DNA of 64,000 nt, from assembly GCA_963763205.1 (NCBI GenBank), contig CAVXNQ010000021.1, positions 62,001-126,000 of the forward strand, written 5' to 3'. Both the position numbers and the translations under genes were made by a program. Below are positions 8,699 through 17,104 of this stretch, one piece after another (the stretch's first letter is position 1; every line of letters begins with the position of its first letter). The notes under the pieces were generated by a model that ran no database searches, was not told where the DNA came from, and saw only the letters and a program-made list of their open reading frames with translations. Source of the stretch: DDH964 sp963763205. Its GTDB lineage: Bacteria; Desulfobacterota; Desulfuromonadia; Desulfuromonadales; DDH964.

Positions 8699-9985
8699 CT
8701 ATTTTTCGAACAATTTCAGATATTCCCCGTACCCCTCCTGCTCCAGATCCGCCTTGGGGATGAAGCGCAGCGCCGCGGAGTCGATGCAGTAGCGCAGGCC
8801 GGTGGGCTGCGGGCCGTCATGGAAGAGGTCGCCGAGGTGGGAGTCGGCGTGCTTGCTGCGCACCTCGGTGGAGCCGCCGAAAAGGCCGAAGTGCTTCACC
8901 TCGACCACGTTTTCCGGTGCGAGGGGCCTGGTGAAGCTCGGCCAGCCCGTCCCCGAATCGAACTTGTCGGTGGAGCTGAACAGCGGTTCGCCGGAGATGA
9001 TATCGACGTAAATCCCGGCTTCATGGTTGTCCCAGTAGGCATTCTGGAAGGGGGGTTCGGTGGCATTTTCCCGGGTCACCCGGTACTGGAGCGGGGTCAG
9101 GGTTTTGCGCAGCGTCGCATCGTCGGGGATGGTGTAGTTGCGCTCCCTGGACATCGTCTCGGTCATGGCGCTCATGGTCTCTGCCTTGCCGGCTGTCGCC
9201 AGCCCCTTGTCCATCGTCCCCTTGTCGGACATCGGCTTGTCCGACGCCTTCCCCGGATCCGATTTATCCATCATGCCTTTGTCGGTCATACCCTTGTCGG
9301 TCATCGGCTGCGGCATCGTTTCCGGGTCGGTGGTCTTGGCCGGCAGCTTGTCGACGTCCTTCCCCCAGACTTTTTCCAGGAACTGGTCCCGTCCGGAACC
9401 CCAGCGGTAGTAGTGATAGCGAATGGGGTTTTTCTTGTAATAGTCCTGGTGGTAATCCTCAGCGGGATAGAAGGGGCCCAGCGGCTCGATCTTAGTGACG
9501 ATCGGCTTGTCGAATTTTCCCGAGGCTTCCAGCTTTGCCTTGGAGGCCTCCGCCAGACGCTTCTGTTCGTCGTTGGCGTAAAAGATCTCACTCTGGTACT
9601 GGGAGCCGCGATCGACGAACTGGCCGCCGGCATCGGTCGGATCGACGTGGCGCCAGAACCAGTCGAGGAGCTGGGAGTAACTGAGCTGGTCCGGGTCGTA
9701 GATGACCTTGACCGCCTCGACGTGGCCGGTGCCGCCGGCGGAAACCTGTTTGTAGCTGGGGTTGGCCACCGTTCCGCCGGTATAGCCGGAAATGGCATCG
9801 ATGACTCCCGGCAGCTTTTCAAAGTCCGATTCGGTACACCAGAAACAGCCGCCGGCGAAGACTGCGGTGGCGGTCATGGCGGGTTTCCCAGAGCCGGCGT
9901 CAGCCATCTTTTCCATGGCCGGGACCGGCCCCAGGGCGAAACAGGAGAGGCCGATAACGGCCATAGCAATCAAAAGTTTTTTCAT
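8699..9985 (-). CDS. msrAB: Exported MsrA–MsrB methionine sulfoxide reductase fusion
   Basis: Repairs methionine S- and R-sulfoxides in proteins, probably in the periplasm. The ATG at 9985 follows GGGAGGTG. An N-terminal hydrophobic signal segment (residues 1-22) is followed by an MsrA domain with the catalytic GGCFWC motif and then an MsrB domain with SGTGWPSF, the HADSHLGDLF block and the resolving RYCIDSA cysteine. The MsrB domain lacks the zinc-binding CxxC pairs (YVDIISGEPLF where zinc forms have cysteine). Between the domains is a low-complexity linker of about 50 residues built from DKGM/DKPM-type units and unusually rich in methionine. Single-gene unit with a hairpin downstream. Confidence 0.95.
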   Translation of the reverse strand: MKKLLIAMAVIGLSCFALGPVPAMEKMADAGSGKPAMTATAVFAGGCFWCTESDFEKLPGVIDAISGYTGGTVANPSYKQVSAGGTGHVEAVKVIYDPDQLSYSQLLDWFWRHVDPTDAGGQFVDRGSQYQSEIFYANDEQKRLAEASKAKLEASGKFDKPIVTKIEPLGPFYPAEDYHQDYYKKNPIRYHYYRWGSGRDQFLEKVWGKDVDKLPAKTTDPETMPQPMTDKGMTDKGMMDKSDPGKASDKPMSDKGTMDKGLATAGKAETMSAMTETMSRERNYTIPDDATLRKTLTPLQYRVTRENATEPPFQNAYWDNHEAGIYVDIISGEPLFSSTDKFDSGTGWPSFTRPLAPENVVEVKHFGLFGGSTEVRSKHADSHLGDLFHDGPQPTGLRYCIDSAALRFIPKADLEQEGYGEYLKLFEK

Positions 9986-10230
9986 TGACACCTCCCGGAG
10001 CGGTCGGGGCACTCCTGAACGGGTTTCTCGGCTTTTCCTGTGAATCATCATAAAACATCGGGACAAAAGGTGCTTAAAGCCCGTGTAAAGATCGGATAAA
10101 AAGGTCCGGGAAGAAAACTGGTAGGGACTGGAGGCGGGGGTATAATCGAAAAGTACTTTTCGGGATCCCAGCAGGCGACCGACAGAGCCATGAAAATCCT
10201 CCGGTCCTACGGGGCGGAAAGGAGCTATTC

Positions 10231-11136
10231 ATGTTTGTCATTACCGGAGCGACCGGGCACATCGGCAGCCGCACCGCCGGAATCCTCCTGGAACAGGGGC
10301 ATAAAGTGCGCGTGATCGGGCGCAGCGACGAGCGCCTGCAGCCCCTGGTGGAGCGCGGCGCCGAGGGCGCCGTCGGGGACCTGCGGGACCGAGAATTCCT
10401 GCGCGGAGCCATGCGTTGCGCCACGGCCCTCTTCGCCATGATTCCCCCCAACCATACGGCCAGGAACTTTCGCAGTTTCCAGAACGAGGTCGGCGCCAGC
10501 ATCGCCGCCGCCATCGAGGCGGCGGGGGTCTCGCGGGTGGTCAACCTGAGCAGCCAGGGCGCCGAGCTGACGTCCGGAACCGGCCCGATCCTGGGGCTGC
10601 GGGACCAGGAGGAACGTCTCAACGACCTGAATGGCCTGAGTCTCGTCCACCTGCGGCCGACCTATTTCATGGAAAACCTGCTGATGAGCATCCCGCTGAT
10701 CCATCAGTTCGGGTGTGCCGCTTCCGCGGTGCGCGGCGATCTGCCCCTGGCCATGATCGCCACCTGCGACGTTGCCGTGCGCACGGCTGCGGAGCTGCAG
10801 AAGAGGCCGTCCCCCGGCCGGCGGGTGGTCGACCTGCTCGGCGAGCGGGACCTGCCCCTCGCCGAAGCTACCGCGGTGGTCGGCCGCGCCATCGGCAAGC
10901 CGCGGCTGAAATACCGGCATCTGCCTTACCGCGCAGCCGAGGCGGGAATGGTGGCGATGGGGATCAGCCGCAATGCGGCGCGGCTTTTCACCGAAATGAG
11001 CCGGGCCCTGAACCAGGGGCGCTTCGCCGTCGGGCTTCTGCGCACTCCAGAGAACACCACGCCGACCTCCATCGAGCAGTTCGCCGAAGTTTTCGCCGCG
11101 GCCTACGCCGCCGTCTATCCGCACCAGGCGGCGTGA
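10231..11136 (+). CDS. NmrA-like NAD(P)-binding protein
   Basis: A 301-residue atypical short-chain dehydrogenase fold. The N-terminal glycine motif TGATGHIGS (about residues 5-13) binds NAD(P), and the body resembles NmrA/HSCARG and YtfG-type proteins that sense redox state or reduce small substrates. No Tyr-x-x-x-Lys catalytic pair is evident in the expected place, so a redox-sensor role is as likely as an enzyme role. GGAAAGGAG precedes the ATG. It is monocistronic, with a TATAAT at 10141-10146 about 85 bases upstream and an intrinsic terminator just downstream. Confidence 0.82.
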   Translation: MFVITGATGHIGSRTAGILLEQGHKVRVIGRSDERLQPLVERGAEGAVGDLRDREFLRGAMRCATALFAMIPPNHTARNFRSFQNEVGASIAAAIEAAGVSRVVNLSSQGAELTSGTGPILGLRDQEERLNDLNGLSLVHLRPTYFMENLLMSIPLIHQFGCAASAVRGDLPLAMIATCDVAVRTAAELQKRPSPGRRVVDLLGERDLPLAEATAVVGRAIGKPRLKYRHLPYRAAEAGMVAMGISRNAARLFTEMSRALNQGRFAVGLLRTPENTTPTSIEQFAEVFAAAYAAVYPHQAA

Positions 11137-11168
11137 CCGGCTGCTCTTCCCGGGATCGATAAAGGCAG

Positions 11169-11201
11169 GACCGGGCCACAGCGGCGGCCCGGTCGTTTTT
11201 T
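11169..11201 (+). terminator. Intrinsic terminator of the NmrA-like gene
   Basis: GACCGGGCC and GGCCCGGTC form a 9-bp stem followed by GTTTTTTG. It lies between the end of the NmrA-like gene and the convergent thioesterase gene. Confidence 0.85.
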
Positions 11202-11222
11202 GCGGCAGGTGCCCCCCCGTCA

Positions 11223-12260
11223 GTGCAGGTGACGGCCCAGTCCCCTGCTGCGCCGGTAGGCCTGCAGGTAGCGGGCATCCTCGGCGTAGGTGGCGGGATG
11301 GATGGTTGGCACCGGCTGGGGGGCGAGGTCCTGGTCGACGTTGACGAAGGTGAAGAGGCAGGAGTTGGAGAGGGCCTGGCTGGTGCGGTCGCGGCTGATC
11401 CGCCGGATATTCGCCTCCACCGAGACCGAGGTCTTGCCGGTGTAGACGACGCGGCTGGTGTAGTGGAGCTTGTCGCCGAGGCGCACCGGGTGGAAGAAGT
11501 TGATGCGGTTGACGGCGACGATCACCGGCCGGTTGGGCGCGACCAGCTCGGCGCAGATCGAAGAGAGCTCGTAGGCGCGGCGCACCAGGTAGCCGCCGAA
11601 GATGGTGGTCGGGACGTTCTCCTGCTCGGGGTACATCCGCTCCCAGGAATCGGCGACCAGCTGGCCGGCTTTCAGGCCGCCGAAATCCGTTTCCTCCTGG
11701 GCGTGGTGCAGCCTGTTGAGAAGGTCATATTCCTCGCGGGTCGGAGGTTCCTGGGCCACGTGCTGTTCCGTGCGGCTCGATTCGCGGCTGGCGATGGCGT
11801 TGGCGCAGCGCTGTTTTTCAAGGGGGTCGAGGTAGTCGAGGGGCGGAATGGTGACGCTTTTCGACTGCTCGCCGACTCCGACGCGTGCGACCATGGTGAA
11901 AAAGCAGGAGGCGACGTGGATCGCCGGCTCGCCGGGGTGCTCGACGCGGATACCGACCTCCATCGAGGTGCGGCCAACGTGGTTGATGCGGGCCTGAAGG
12001 ACGATGTCGCGGGTAACGTCGGCGGCGTGCTTGATGAGGATCTCGTCAATGGCGGCAGTGACCACCCGTGCCTCGGGGTGAAACTGGCGCACGTAGTTGA
12101 GAGCCGTGTCCTCGGCCATCTTGTCGAGGGCCTCGAGGAGCCGGCCGAAGCGCAGATTGCCGAGCAGGGGCTCGTTCACCACCATGAAGCCGCGGCGCAG
12201 GTCGGGGTCGCTGCCCAGTGGCAGGGTACGGTAAAAGGAGGTATCGTTGGGGCGGGCCAT
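11223..12260 (-). CDS. Double hot-dog acyl-CoA thioesterase
   Basis: A 345-residue cytosolic protein with two hot-dog domains (about residues 25-150 and 190-330), the arrangement seen in the ACOT9/ACOT7-type thioesterases that hydrolyse acyl-CoA to free acid and CoA. The second domain shows the FGGYLVRRAYE helix and the VNRINFFHPVRLGDKLHYTSRVVYTG strands. The N-terminal domain is more diverged. Monocistronic on the minus strand; its start ATG lies 155 bases from the divergent cytochrome gene. Chain-length specificity cannot be read from the sequence. Confidence 0.85.
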
Positions 12261-12414
12261 GCTGTTCTCCCTGGTCGTTGCGGGTGGGGTGATGACTCCT
12301 GGGGTAGGATAGTCCCTACCGGTGGGAAGTCAACCCGGGGCTGGGGCTGGCAGCCGGTCGTCTCTCCAGTTAAAAATGGAAAGCTCGTACCTTTTGTGGA
12401 AAAGGAGCCATGTC

Positions 12415-12810
12415 ATGAATCTGTCCATCGGAATCGCTGTCTTATTTGCATCGGCCCTCCTGCTTGGTGCCTGCAACCGGCAGGCGCCGGACAATGAGCA
12501 GCAGGCGGCGCCCGTGGCGCCGAACCCCCAGGCCAGGGAGATGGCTGCCGGACCGGCCGCAACCGGACTCCCGGAAGGTCAGCTGGTTTACCAGGATGCC
12601 TGTGCCTCCTGCCACGAGACGGGAATCCAGGGCGCGCCGGTCACCGGTAGCCGGGATGCCTGGGCTGTTCTGCTGCTCAAAGGGCGGGAGACGCTGGTCC
12701 GGAATACCCTGGAGGGAATCGGCGACATGCCGCCGCGCGGCGGTGTGCCCGGGCTGAGCGATGCGGAAATCGCGGCCGCCGTCGACTACATGATCAATCG
12801 GGTGCACTGA
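12415..12810 (+). CDS. Lipoprotein c-type cytochrome, cytochrome c5-like
   Basis: A 131-residue electron carrier. Residues 1-20 form a lipoprotein signal peptide ending in the lipobox LLLGAC, with Cys20 as the lipidated residue, so the protein should be membrane-anchored on the periplasmic side. The single haem site is CASCH, and the distal methionine is most likely in the GDMPPRGG loop typical of cytochrome c5 and c555. AAAAGGAG lies 8 bases before the ATG. A strong hairpin follows. No partner oxidoreductase is adjacent. Confidence 0.9.
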   Translation: MNLSIGIAVLFASALLLGACNRQAPDNEQQAAPVAPNPQAREMAAGPAATGLPEGQLVYQDACASCHETGIQGAPVTGSRDAWAVLLLKGRETLVRNTLEGIGDMPPRGGVPGLSDAEIAAAVDYMINRVH

Positions 12811-12845
12811 TCCCTGGCGACCTGCGGCGACGACGAGAGAAGATG

Positions 12846-12887
12846 GAGCACGGGCACAGGTCCTCGGCGGGGCCTGTGCCCGTGCTC
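12846..12887 (+). terminator. Strong hairpin after the cytochrome gene
   Basis: GAGCACGGGCACAGG pairs perfectly with CCTGTGCCCGTGCTC over 15 bp around a 12-base loop. No T-run follows, so it may act as a 3' end stabiliser or a weak terminator. Confidence 0.6.
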
Positions 12888-12951
12888 CTGGTGCGCTGCC
12901 GACCCATCGGCAGGCTGGAAATTCGAAGACGCCGCAAGGCAGTATTGAACC

Positions 12952-13322
12952 TCATTCCATCGAATGCAGGCCGATCGTGTCTCCGTCAGTATCGATGATC
13001 AGAAAGAAAAAGCCGTACTCGCCGATGGACATCTTCGTTTGCTGCATGCTGCCGCCAGCTTTGACGGCGCGTGGCCCCTCGACGGCACAATCGACGCAGC
13101 TGAAGTAGACCAGAGTGCTGCAGTCGCCGGAAGAAACCCCATCCATCTTCACCAGGGCGCCCAAGACGCCAACCTTGTCCATAGCCATCGGAAAGACCTA
13201 CATCTCCAAGTCGGGGCTGTTTAGTCGCTGCAGGGTGATCTGGAGGACTGATTCGTAAATTTCTTCGCACGTTCCATCTCCTGCAGGTAAATCTCGAAGC
13301 AGATAAAAGAATTGTTTGCCAT
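12952..13322 (-). pseudogene. Degenerate VOC-family (glyoxalase-like) protein gene
   Basis: The reading starts at ATG 13322 behind AGGAG and gives MANNSFICFEIYLQEMERAKKF. It then needs one extra T (TTTAC for TTTTAC) to continue as YESVLQITLQRL. After EM it meets TAG, where relatives have tryptophan before FPM. The remainder, from about 13188, is intact and reads like the second half of a VOC metal-binding protein (LVYFSCVDCAVE, GGSMQQTKMSIGEYGF, DTDGDTIGLHS). The in-frame TAG is a substitution (TGG to TAG), not an indel, so this copy is probably inactive unless both lesions are errors. Confidence 0.72.
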
Positions 13323-13338
13323 CGGTTTTCTCCTGCGG

Positions 13339-13640
13339 TCAGTTGGCCCGTCGTTGTGGACTGGTAGTGATGGGCGCCTTTGCGCTTTGTGACGTCGGGT
13401 ATCCGTTTAGTGCGAAAGAGAAAATGGGGAGGGTGGGTGCCAAGTGAAGGAGCAGGAAGGCGAGAAAGGTAAGGTTGTCGAGCCCGAAGCCGCCGGTGGC
13501 GATCTTCTTCAACATGAAGCCGAGTCCGGCGAGCAGCACCACCGGCGGAACGATAAAGACCACCTGGATCAGGAAGAGAATGGCCGGGGCGACCAGCAGA
13601 GGGCAACGAACAGGGTGGTGCAAAAAGTGGTTTCCGTCAC
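13339..13640 (-). CDS. Small membrane protein, probable one-base deletion
   Basis: No family recognised. From GTG 13640, preceded by AGGAGAAAGG, the reading is MTETTFCTTLFVAL. Adding one base near 13605 continues it as LLVAPAILFLIQVVFIVPPVVLLAGLGFMLKKI. The repaired product is about 100 residues with three hydrophobic segments and a short polar tail. It is only 16 bases from the VOC pseudogene on the same strand, so the two probably formed one transcript. Function unknown. Confidence 0.45.
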
Positions 13641-14214
13641 GCTTGCCTTTCTCCTCGGTGCTGAAACGGGGGCTTGGTTAGCGAGGGCGACCTGATTGCT
13701 TCAGCCATTCGCGAGGCTCCAGGTCGGAGACGAATGCTCTCACGGTTTCACCACCGCCCTCTGCCATATAAGCGATGAGATGCGTATATGTGACATGTCC
13801 CGCGGTTGAATTCAGAATCGCTATTCGGGAGCGAAACCGCATCCGTAGCTGCTTCAGCAGGATGCCGATGCAAATCATCTCATCATTGCCCGGCGGATTT
13901 ACCACCTTGCAGACAAGTCCCTGTTCCTCATTTGTGATTCCAGGGGGGCATTAACCATTCCTGTCCTTAACAAGGCCAATCGCGGTTCCTTGGAAGTGAG
14001 CTTCGGCGCGGACGCTCACAACGACGGGACGATGGTAATTCTCTGCGAACCGGCCATTGGATTTTTCGGGACCAGGATTCCTTTTTTCCCGTTCCGGCAT
14101 GGAATATACCCGATCAGCCAGAGAGGACTTCAGGCCCTCCAGCCTGTTAGAATTTATCTGGAACTAAACTCTTTCGACCTGGGTCGGAATCGGTTGGCAA
14201 GGAAGGAGTGCCTT
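13641..14214. other. Gene-poor spacer with one doubtful small ORF
   Basis: Contains a 75-codon reading on the minus strand (13678-13905, NPPGNDEMICIGILL at its start) with no convincing ribosome site and no recognised family. The spacing and composition look like decayed sequence next to the VOC pseudogene. No RNA gene or repeat was seen. Confidence 0.4.
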
Positions 14215-14637
14215 ATGACTATCCCTCTCTGGGTTCTGCTGGGATTCGCCTTCTGGACCTTGGCGGTGCTGTTCGGAACCGTCGGCGTCTACCGCTGGAG
14301 AAGAATTCTGACCGGTAGCGCGGCAATTAGTGCCTTCCCGCCGGACCAGCCCCACGGCAGCGACTGGTACAGGAGGGCGATGCGCGCCCATGCCAACTGC
14401 ATCGAGAACCTGCCGGTGTATGGGGCGATCGTCCTGGTTCTGGTGGCCACCGGGGCAACGGGAAGGCCCTTCGACGTGCCGGCGGTGATTCTGCTGGCGG
14501 CCCGGGTCTGTCAGACTGTCGCCCATATCGCCTTCGAACAGACTGACCGGGTGGTCGCCTTCGTTTTCGGTTTTTACTTTATCCAGGCCCTCTGCATGTT
14601 CTCGATGTTCGGCACCTTGGCGCTACGGTTCTGGTAG
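14215..14637 (+). CDS. MAPEG-family membrane protein
   Basis: A 140-residue protein with four hydrophobic segments (about residues 5-27, 60-80, 85-105 and 112-138). The RAMRAHANCIENLPVYGAI signature of the MAPEG family (membrane-associated eicosanoid and glutathione metabolism) sits in the first loop and second helix. Relatives are glutathione-dependent transferases or of unknown role. AAGGAAGGAG lies just before the ATG. Monocistronic; no glutathione gene is nearby, so substrate is open. Confidence 0.88.
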   Translation: MTIPLWVLLGFAFWTLAVLFGTVGVYRWRRILTGSAAISAFPPDQPHGSDWYRRAMRAHANCIENLPVYGAIVLVLVATGATGRPFDVPAVILLAARVCQTVAHIAFEQTDRVVAFVFGFYFIQALCMFSMFGTLALRFW

Positions 14638-14725
14638 AGAAGGGATGGCCAGTTTGTTGCCTTAACGGCGCCCTCAGCCGGTAATTCGGCTAGGGTCCGT
14701 GCGCCTCCTGCGGCATCCATCGAAC

Positions 14726-14755
14726 TTGACGTGATGTAACCGGGGGTGCTATGAG
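14726..14755 (+). promoter_or_regulatory. Possible promoter of the SBP56 gene
   Basis: TTGACG and TATGAG are separated by 18 bases about 170 bases before the SBP56 ATG, in a 286-base spacer with no other obvious signal. Confidence 0.4.
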
Positions 14756-14923
14756 TAAAGTTAGTTACTTGGAAGCCAATTCCATCGATAGATCAAGCCC
14801 TTGGAATGGCTGAATGATAAGTTTTCCGACCCCATTTCGGGAGGGATTCATAAGAGGGTAAAAGCGTTCGGATTGGCCATGAGCAGCAGTTGAACCGAAA
14901 AAGGGAGAGAAAGGAGACTGATC

Positions 14924-16324
14924 ATGGTTCTATGGAAACCCGATCCCTCGTTTTATCCGTCGCCCAGAATGGCCATGCAGGCCCCCCCCGAAAGACACGC
15001 TTATGTGGTGGGACTCAATGTCGGCCGAAACGACCGCCCAGATGTTCTGAACGTCGTTGACTTGGACCCTCATTCATCCACCTACAGCCAAAACGTCAAC
15101 ATCCTGGAAATGCCCTATGCCGGAGACGAATTCCATCACTTCGGCTGGAACGCCTGCAGCTCAGCCCTTTGCCCCTATGCACCTCACCCCCACCTTGAGC
15201 GGCGCTACCTGATCGTGCCGGGGATGCGCAGCTCGCGCATCTACATCATCGACACCAAACCCAACCCGGTTCGGCCCAAGATCGTCAAAGTTATCGAACC
15301 GGAGGAAATCCTCTCCAAAACGGGCTACAGCCGCCCGCACACTGTGCACTGCGGACCGGACGCCATCTATATCAGCGCCCTCGGGTCGGGCAAGGATGGA
15401 TCTGGGCCGGGCGGCATCTTCATGCTGGATCACTTCAATTTCGACGTTATAGGTCCATGGGAGCTTTATCGCGGCGATCAGACCCTGTCGTATGACTTCT
15501 GGTGGCATTTGGCGGACGACGTCATGATGACCAGTGAATGGGCCAAACCCGCCCAGTTCGAAAACGGGCTGGTTCCGGAAGACCTGCTGGGGAACCGCTA
15601 CGGACACCGTCTGCATTTCTGGGATCTGCGCAAACGTCGACTCGCCCAGACCCTGGACCTTGGCGCCGAACACCAGATGGTGCTGGAACTTCGGCCGGCC
15701 CACGACCCCACCAAGACCTACGGGTTTGTCTGCGTAGTGGTGAGCACAGTCGATCTGTCCGCCTCGATCTGGACTTGGTACCGGGAGAACGGCAGCTGGG
15801 GCGTGAAGAAGACCATCACCATTCCACCGGTCCCCGCCGATGAAAAGGAACTGCCGCCGGCACTGAAACCGTTCAAGGCAGTTCCGCCGCTGGTGACCGA
15901 TATCGACCTGTCGCTGGACGACCGGTTTCTCTACGTCTCCTGCTGGGGCACCGGCGAACTGCAGCAGTATGATGTCTCCGATCCTTTCGCGCCCAAGCTT
16001 GCCGGCAAGATATCCATCGGCGGCATCGTTGGCCGAAAAGGGCATCCCAAGTGGTCTGGCCCCCTGGCTGGCGGTCCCCAGATGGTGGAGCTGAGCCGCG
16101 ACGGCCAGCGGATCTATTTCACCAGTTCTCTCTACAGTACCTGGGACGACCAGTTCTACGCGGACGAGAAGCTGGAAGGGTGGATGGTCAAGGTCAACGC
16201 GAATCCTGACGGAGGCATCGAAATCGACCCCGACTTCTTTGTGCATTTCGGAGAGACGCGTACCCATCAAGTGCGTCTGGAGGGTGGCGATGCATCCACA
16301 GACACTTTCTGCTATCCCTCTTGA
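14924..16324 (+). CDS. SBP56 family protein, probable methanethiol oxidase
   Basis: A 466-residue beta-propeller protein of the selenium-binding protein 56 family. Bacterial and human members oxidise methanethiol to formaldehyde, hydrogen sulfide and hydrogen peroxide. The key HHFGWNACSSALC motif with the conserved cysteine (about residues 68-80) and repeated histidines (RPHTVHCGP, WWHLADDVMMTSEW, DRFLYVSCWGTGEL) are present. No signal peptide is visible at the start, unlike periplasmic MtoX, so the location is uncertain. GGGAGAAAGGAG precedes the ATG. The next gene overlaps its 3' end by 35 bases. The protein encodes no selenocysteine. Confidence 0.9.
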   Translation: MVLWKPDPSFYPSPRMAMQAPPERHAYVVGLNVGRNDRPDVLNVVDLDPHSSTYSQNVNILEMPYAGDEFHHFGWNACSSALCPYAPHPHLERRYLIVPGMRSSRIYIIDTKPNPVRPKIVKVIEPEEILSKTGYSRPHTVHCGPDAIYISALGSGKDGSGPGGIFMLDHFNFDVIGPWELYRGDQTLSYDFWWHLADDVMMTSEWAKPAQFENGLVPEDLLGNRYGHRLHFWDLRKRRLAQTLDLGAEHQMVLELRPAHDPTKTYGFVCVVVSTVDLSASIWTWYRENGSWGVKKTITIPPVPADEKELPPALKPFKAVPPLVTDIDLSLDDRFLYVSCWGTGELQQYDVSDPFAPKLAGKISIGGIVGRKGHPKWSGPLAGGPQMVELSRDGQRIYFTSSLYSTWDDQFYADEKLEGWMVKVNANPDGGIEIDPDFFVHFGETRTHQVRLEGGDASTDTFCYPS

Positions 16325-16949
16325 GACCCTGGGCCCGTGGTTGGCGATGATCGGGTTCGGCGCCTACCACGGGCTCAATCCGGGTATGGGCTGGCTCTTC
16401 GCTCTCTCCCTCGGCCTGCAGCAACAAAATGCCAGGGCCCTATGGGTGGCTCTGTTGCCCATCGCTGCCGGCCACGCCACCTCCGTGGGGGCCTTTGCCC
16501 TGTTGGTCTATACCGGTGCCCATTTCATTCCGCTAAAACCCCTGCAGATCGGAACCGCGATACTTTTGCTGAGTTTCGGGGTGTTCAAGCTGTTCAATTA
16601 CTACCGTCATCCCCGCTGGGTAGGCATGAAGGTCGGGCTGGGCGATCTGTTCGGCTGGTCCTTTCTAATGGCGACCGCCCACGGAGCAGGACTAATGGTC
16701 ACGCCGGCCCTCCTGGGTGTGGCCCGCCAGCACTCCAGTCATCAGATGCCGATGGCGCAGGGGACGGGCCTGATTCTTGCCGTCGCTTTGCACACCGTAA
16801 TCATGCTGGTAGTGATGGGGCTGGTCGCCTGGATCTTTTACCGAAGATTCTCTCTGGCGGTGTTGAAACGAAATTGGATCAATTTCGATCTGATCTGGGC
16901 AGCCGCCCTGCTGGTGGTGGGAGGAGTCGCTCTGGCGATAGCGATTTGA
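16290..16949 (+). CDS. Polytopic membrane protein overlapping the SBP56 gene
   Basis: A 219-residue integral membrane protein with about six hydrophobic segments and the motifs MIGFGAYHGLNPGMGWLFA (near the N-terminus), LLPIAAGHATSVG and MATAHGAGLM. Small-residue and histidine motifs of this kind resemble nickel/cobalt or sulfite-exporter type permeases; homologues are often loosely named ArcD-like. The start ATG 16290 has GGAGGG 6 bases upstream and lies inside the SBP56 gene, which implies translational coupling. A role in moving a substrate or product of the oxidase, or a metal for it, is inference. Confidence 0.72.
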   Translation: MHPQTLSAIPLETLGPWLAMIGFGAYHGLNPGMGWLFALSLGLQQQNARALWVALLPIAAGHATSVGAFALLVYTGAHFIPLKPLQIGTAILLLSFGVFKLFNYYRHPRWVGMKVGLGDLFGWSFLMATAHGAGLMVTPALLGVARQHSSHQMPMAQGTGLILAVALHTVIMLVVMGLVAWIFYRRFSLAVLKRNWINFDLIWAAALLVVGGVALAIAI

Positions 16950-17021
16950 TGCGCCTGGAATGAAGCACCTTTGTCTTGCAGCTTAACCGTTTGCCCCATC
17001 CTGCTGCTGCGCAATTCTTCG

Positions 17022-17063
17022 GAAAAAGAAAGCCGCCCGCCGGAAAACTTCTGGTCGGGCGGC
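17022..17063 (-). terminator. Intrinsic terminator of thrC
   Basis: On the minus strand GCCGCCCG and CGGGCGGC form an 8-bp stem, followed by TTTCTTTTTC. It ends thrC before the convergent membrane protein gene. Confidence 0.8.
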
Positions 17064-17104
17064 TCTGGTTTCGGGAATTGGTGCCCGTTCCAGTTAGTTT
17101 CCGG

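Noticed and set aside
13678..13905. A 75-codon minus-strand ORF as a real gene
   Set aside because: No ribosome site, no recognised family, and it lies in a decayed region; kept only as a remark in the spacer entry.
14924..16324. Selenocysteine in the selenium-binding protein
   Set aside because: The gene has no internal TGA; the conserved site is an ordinary cysteine codon.
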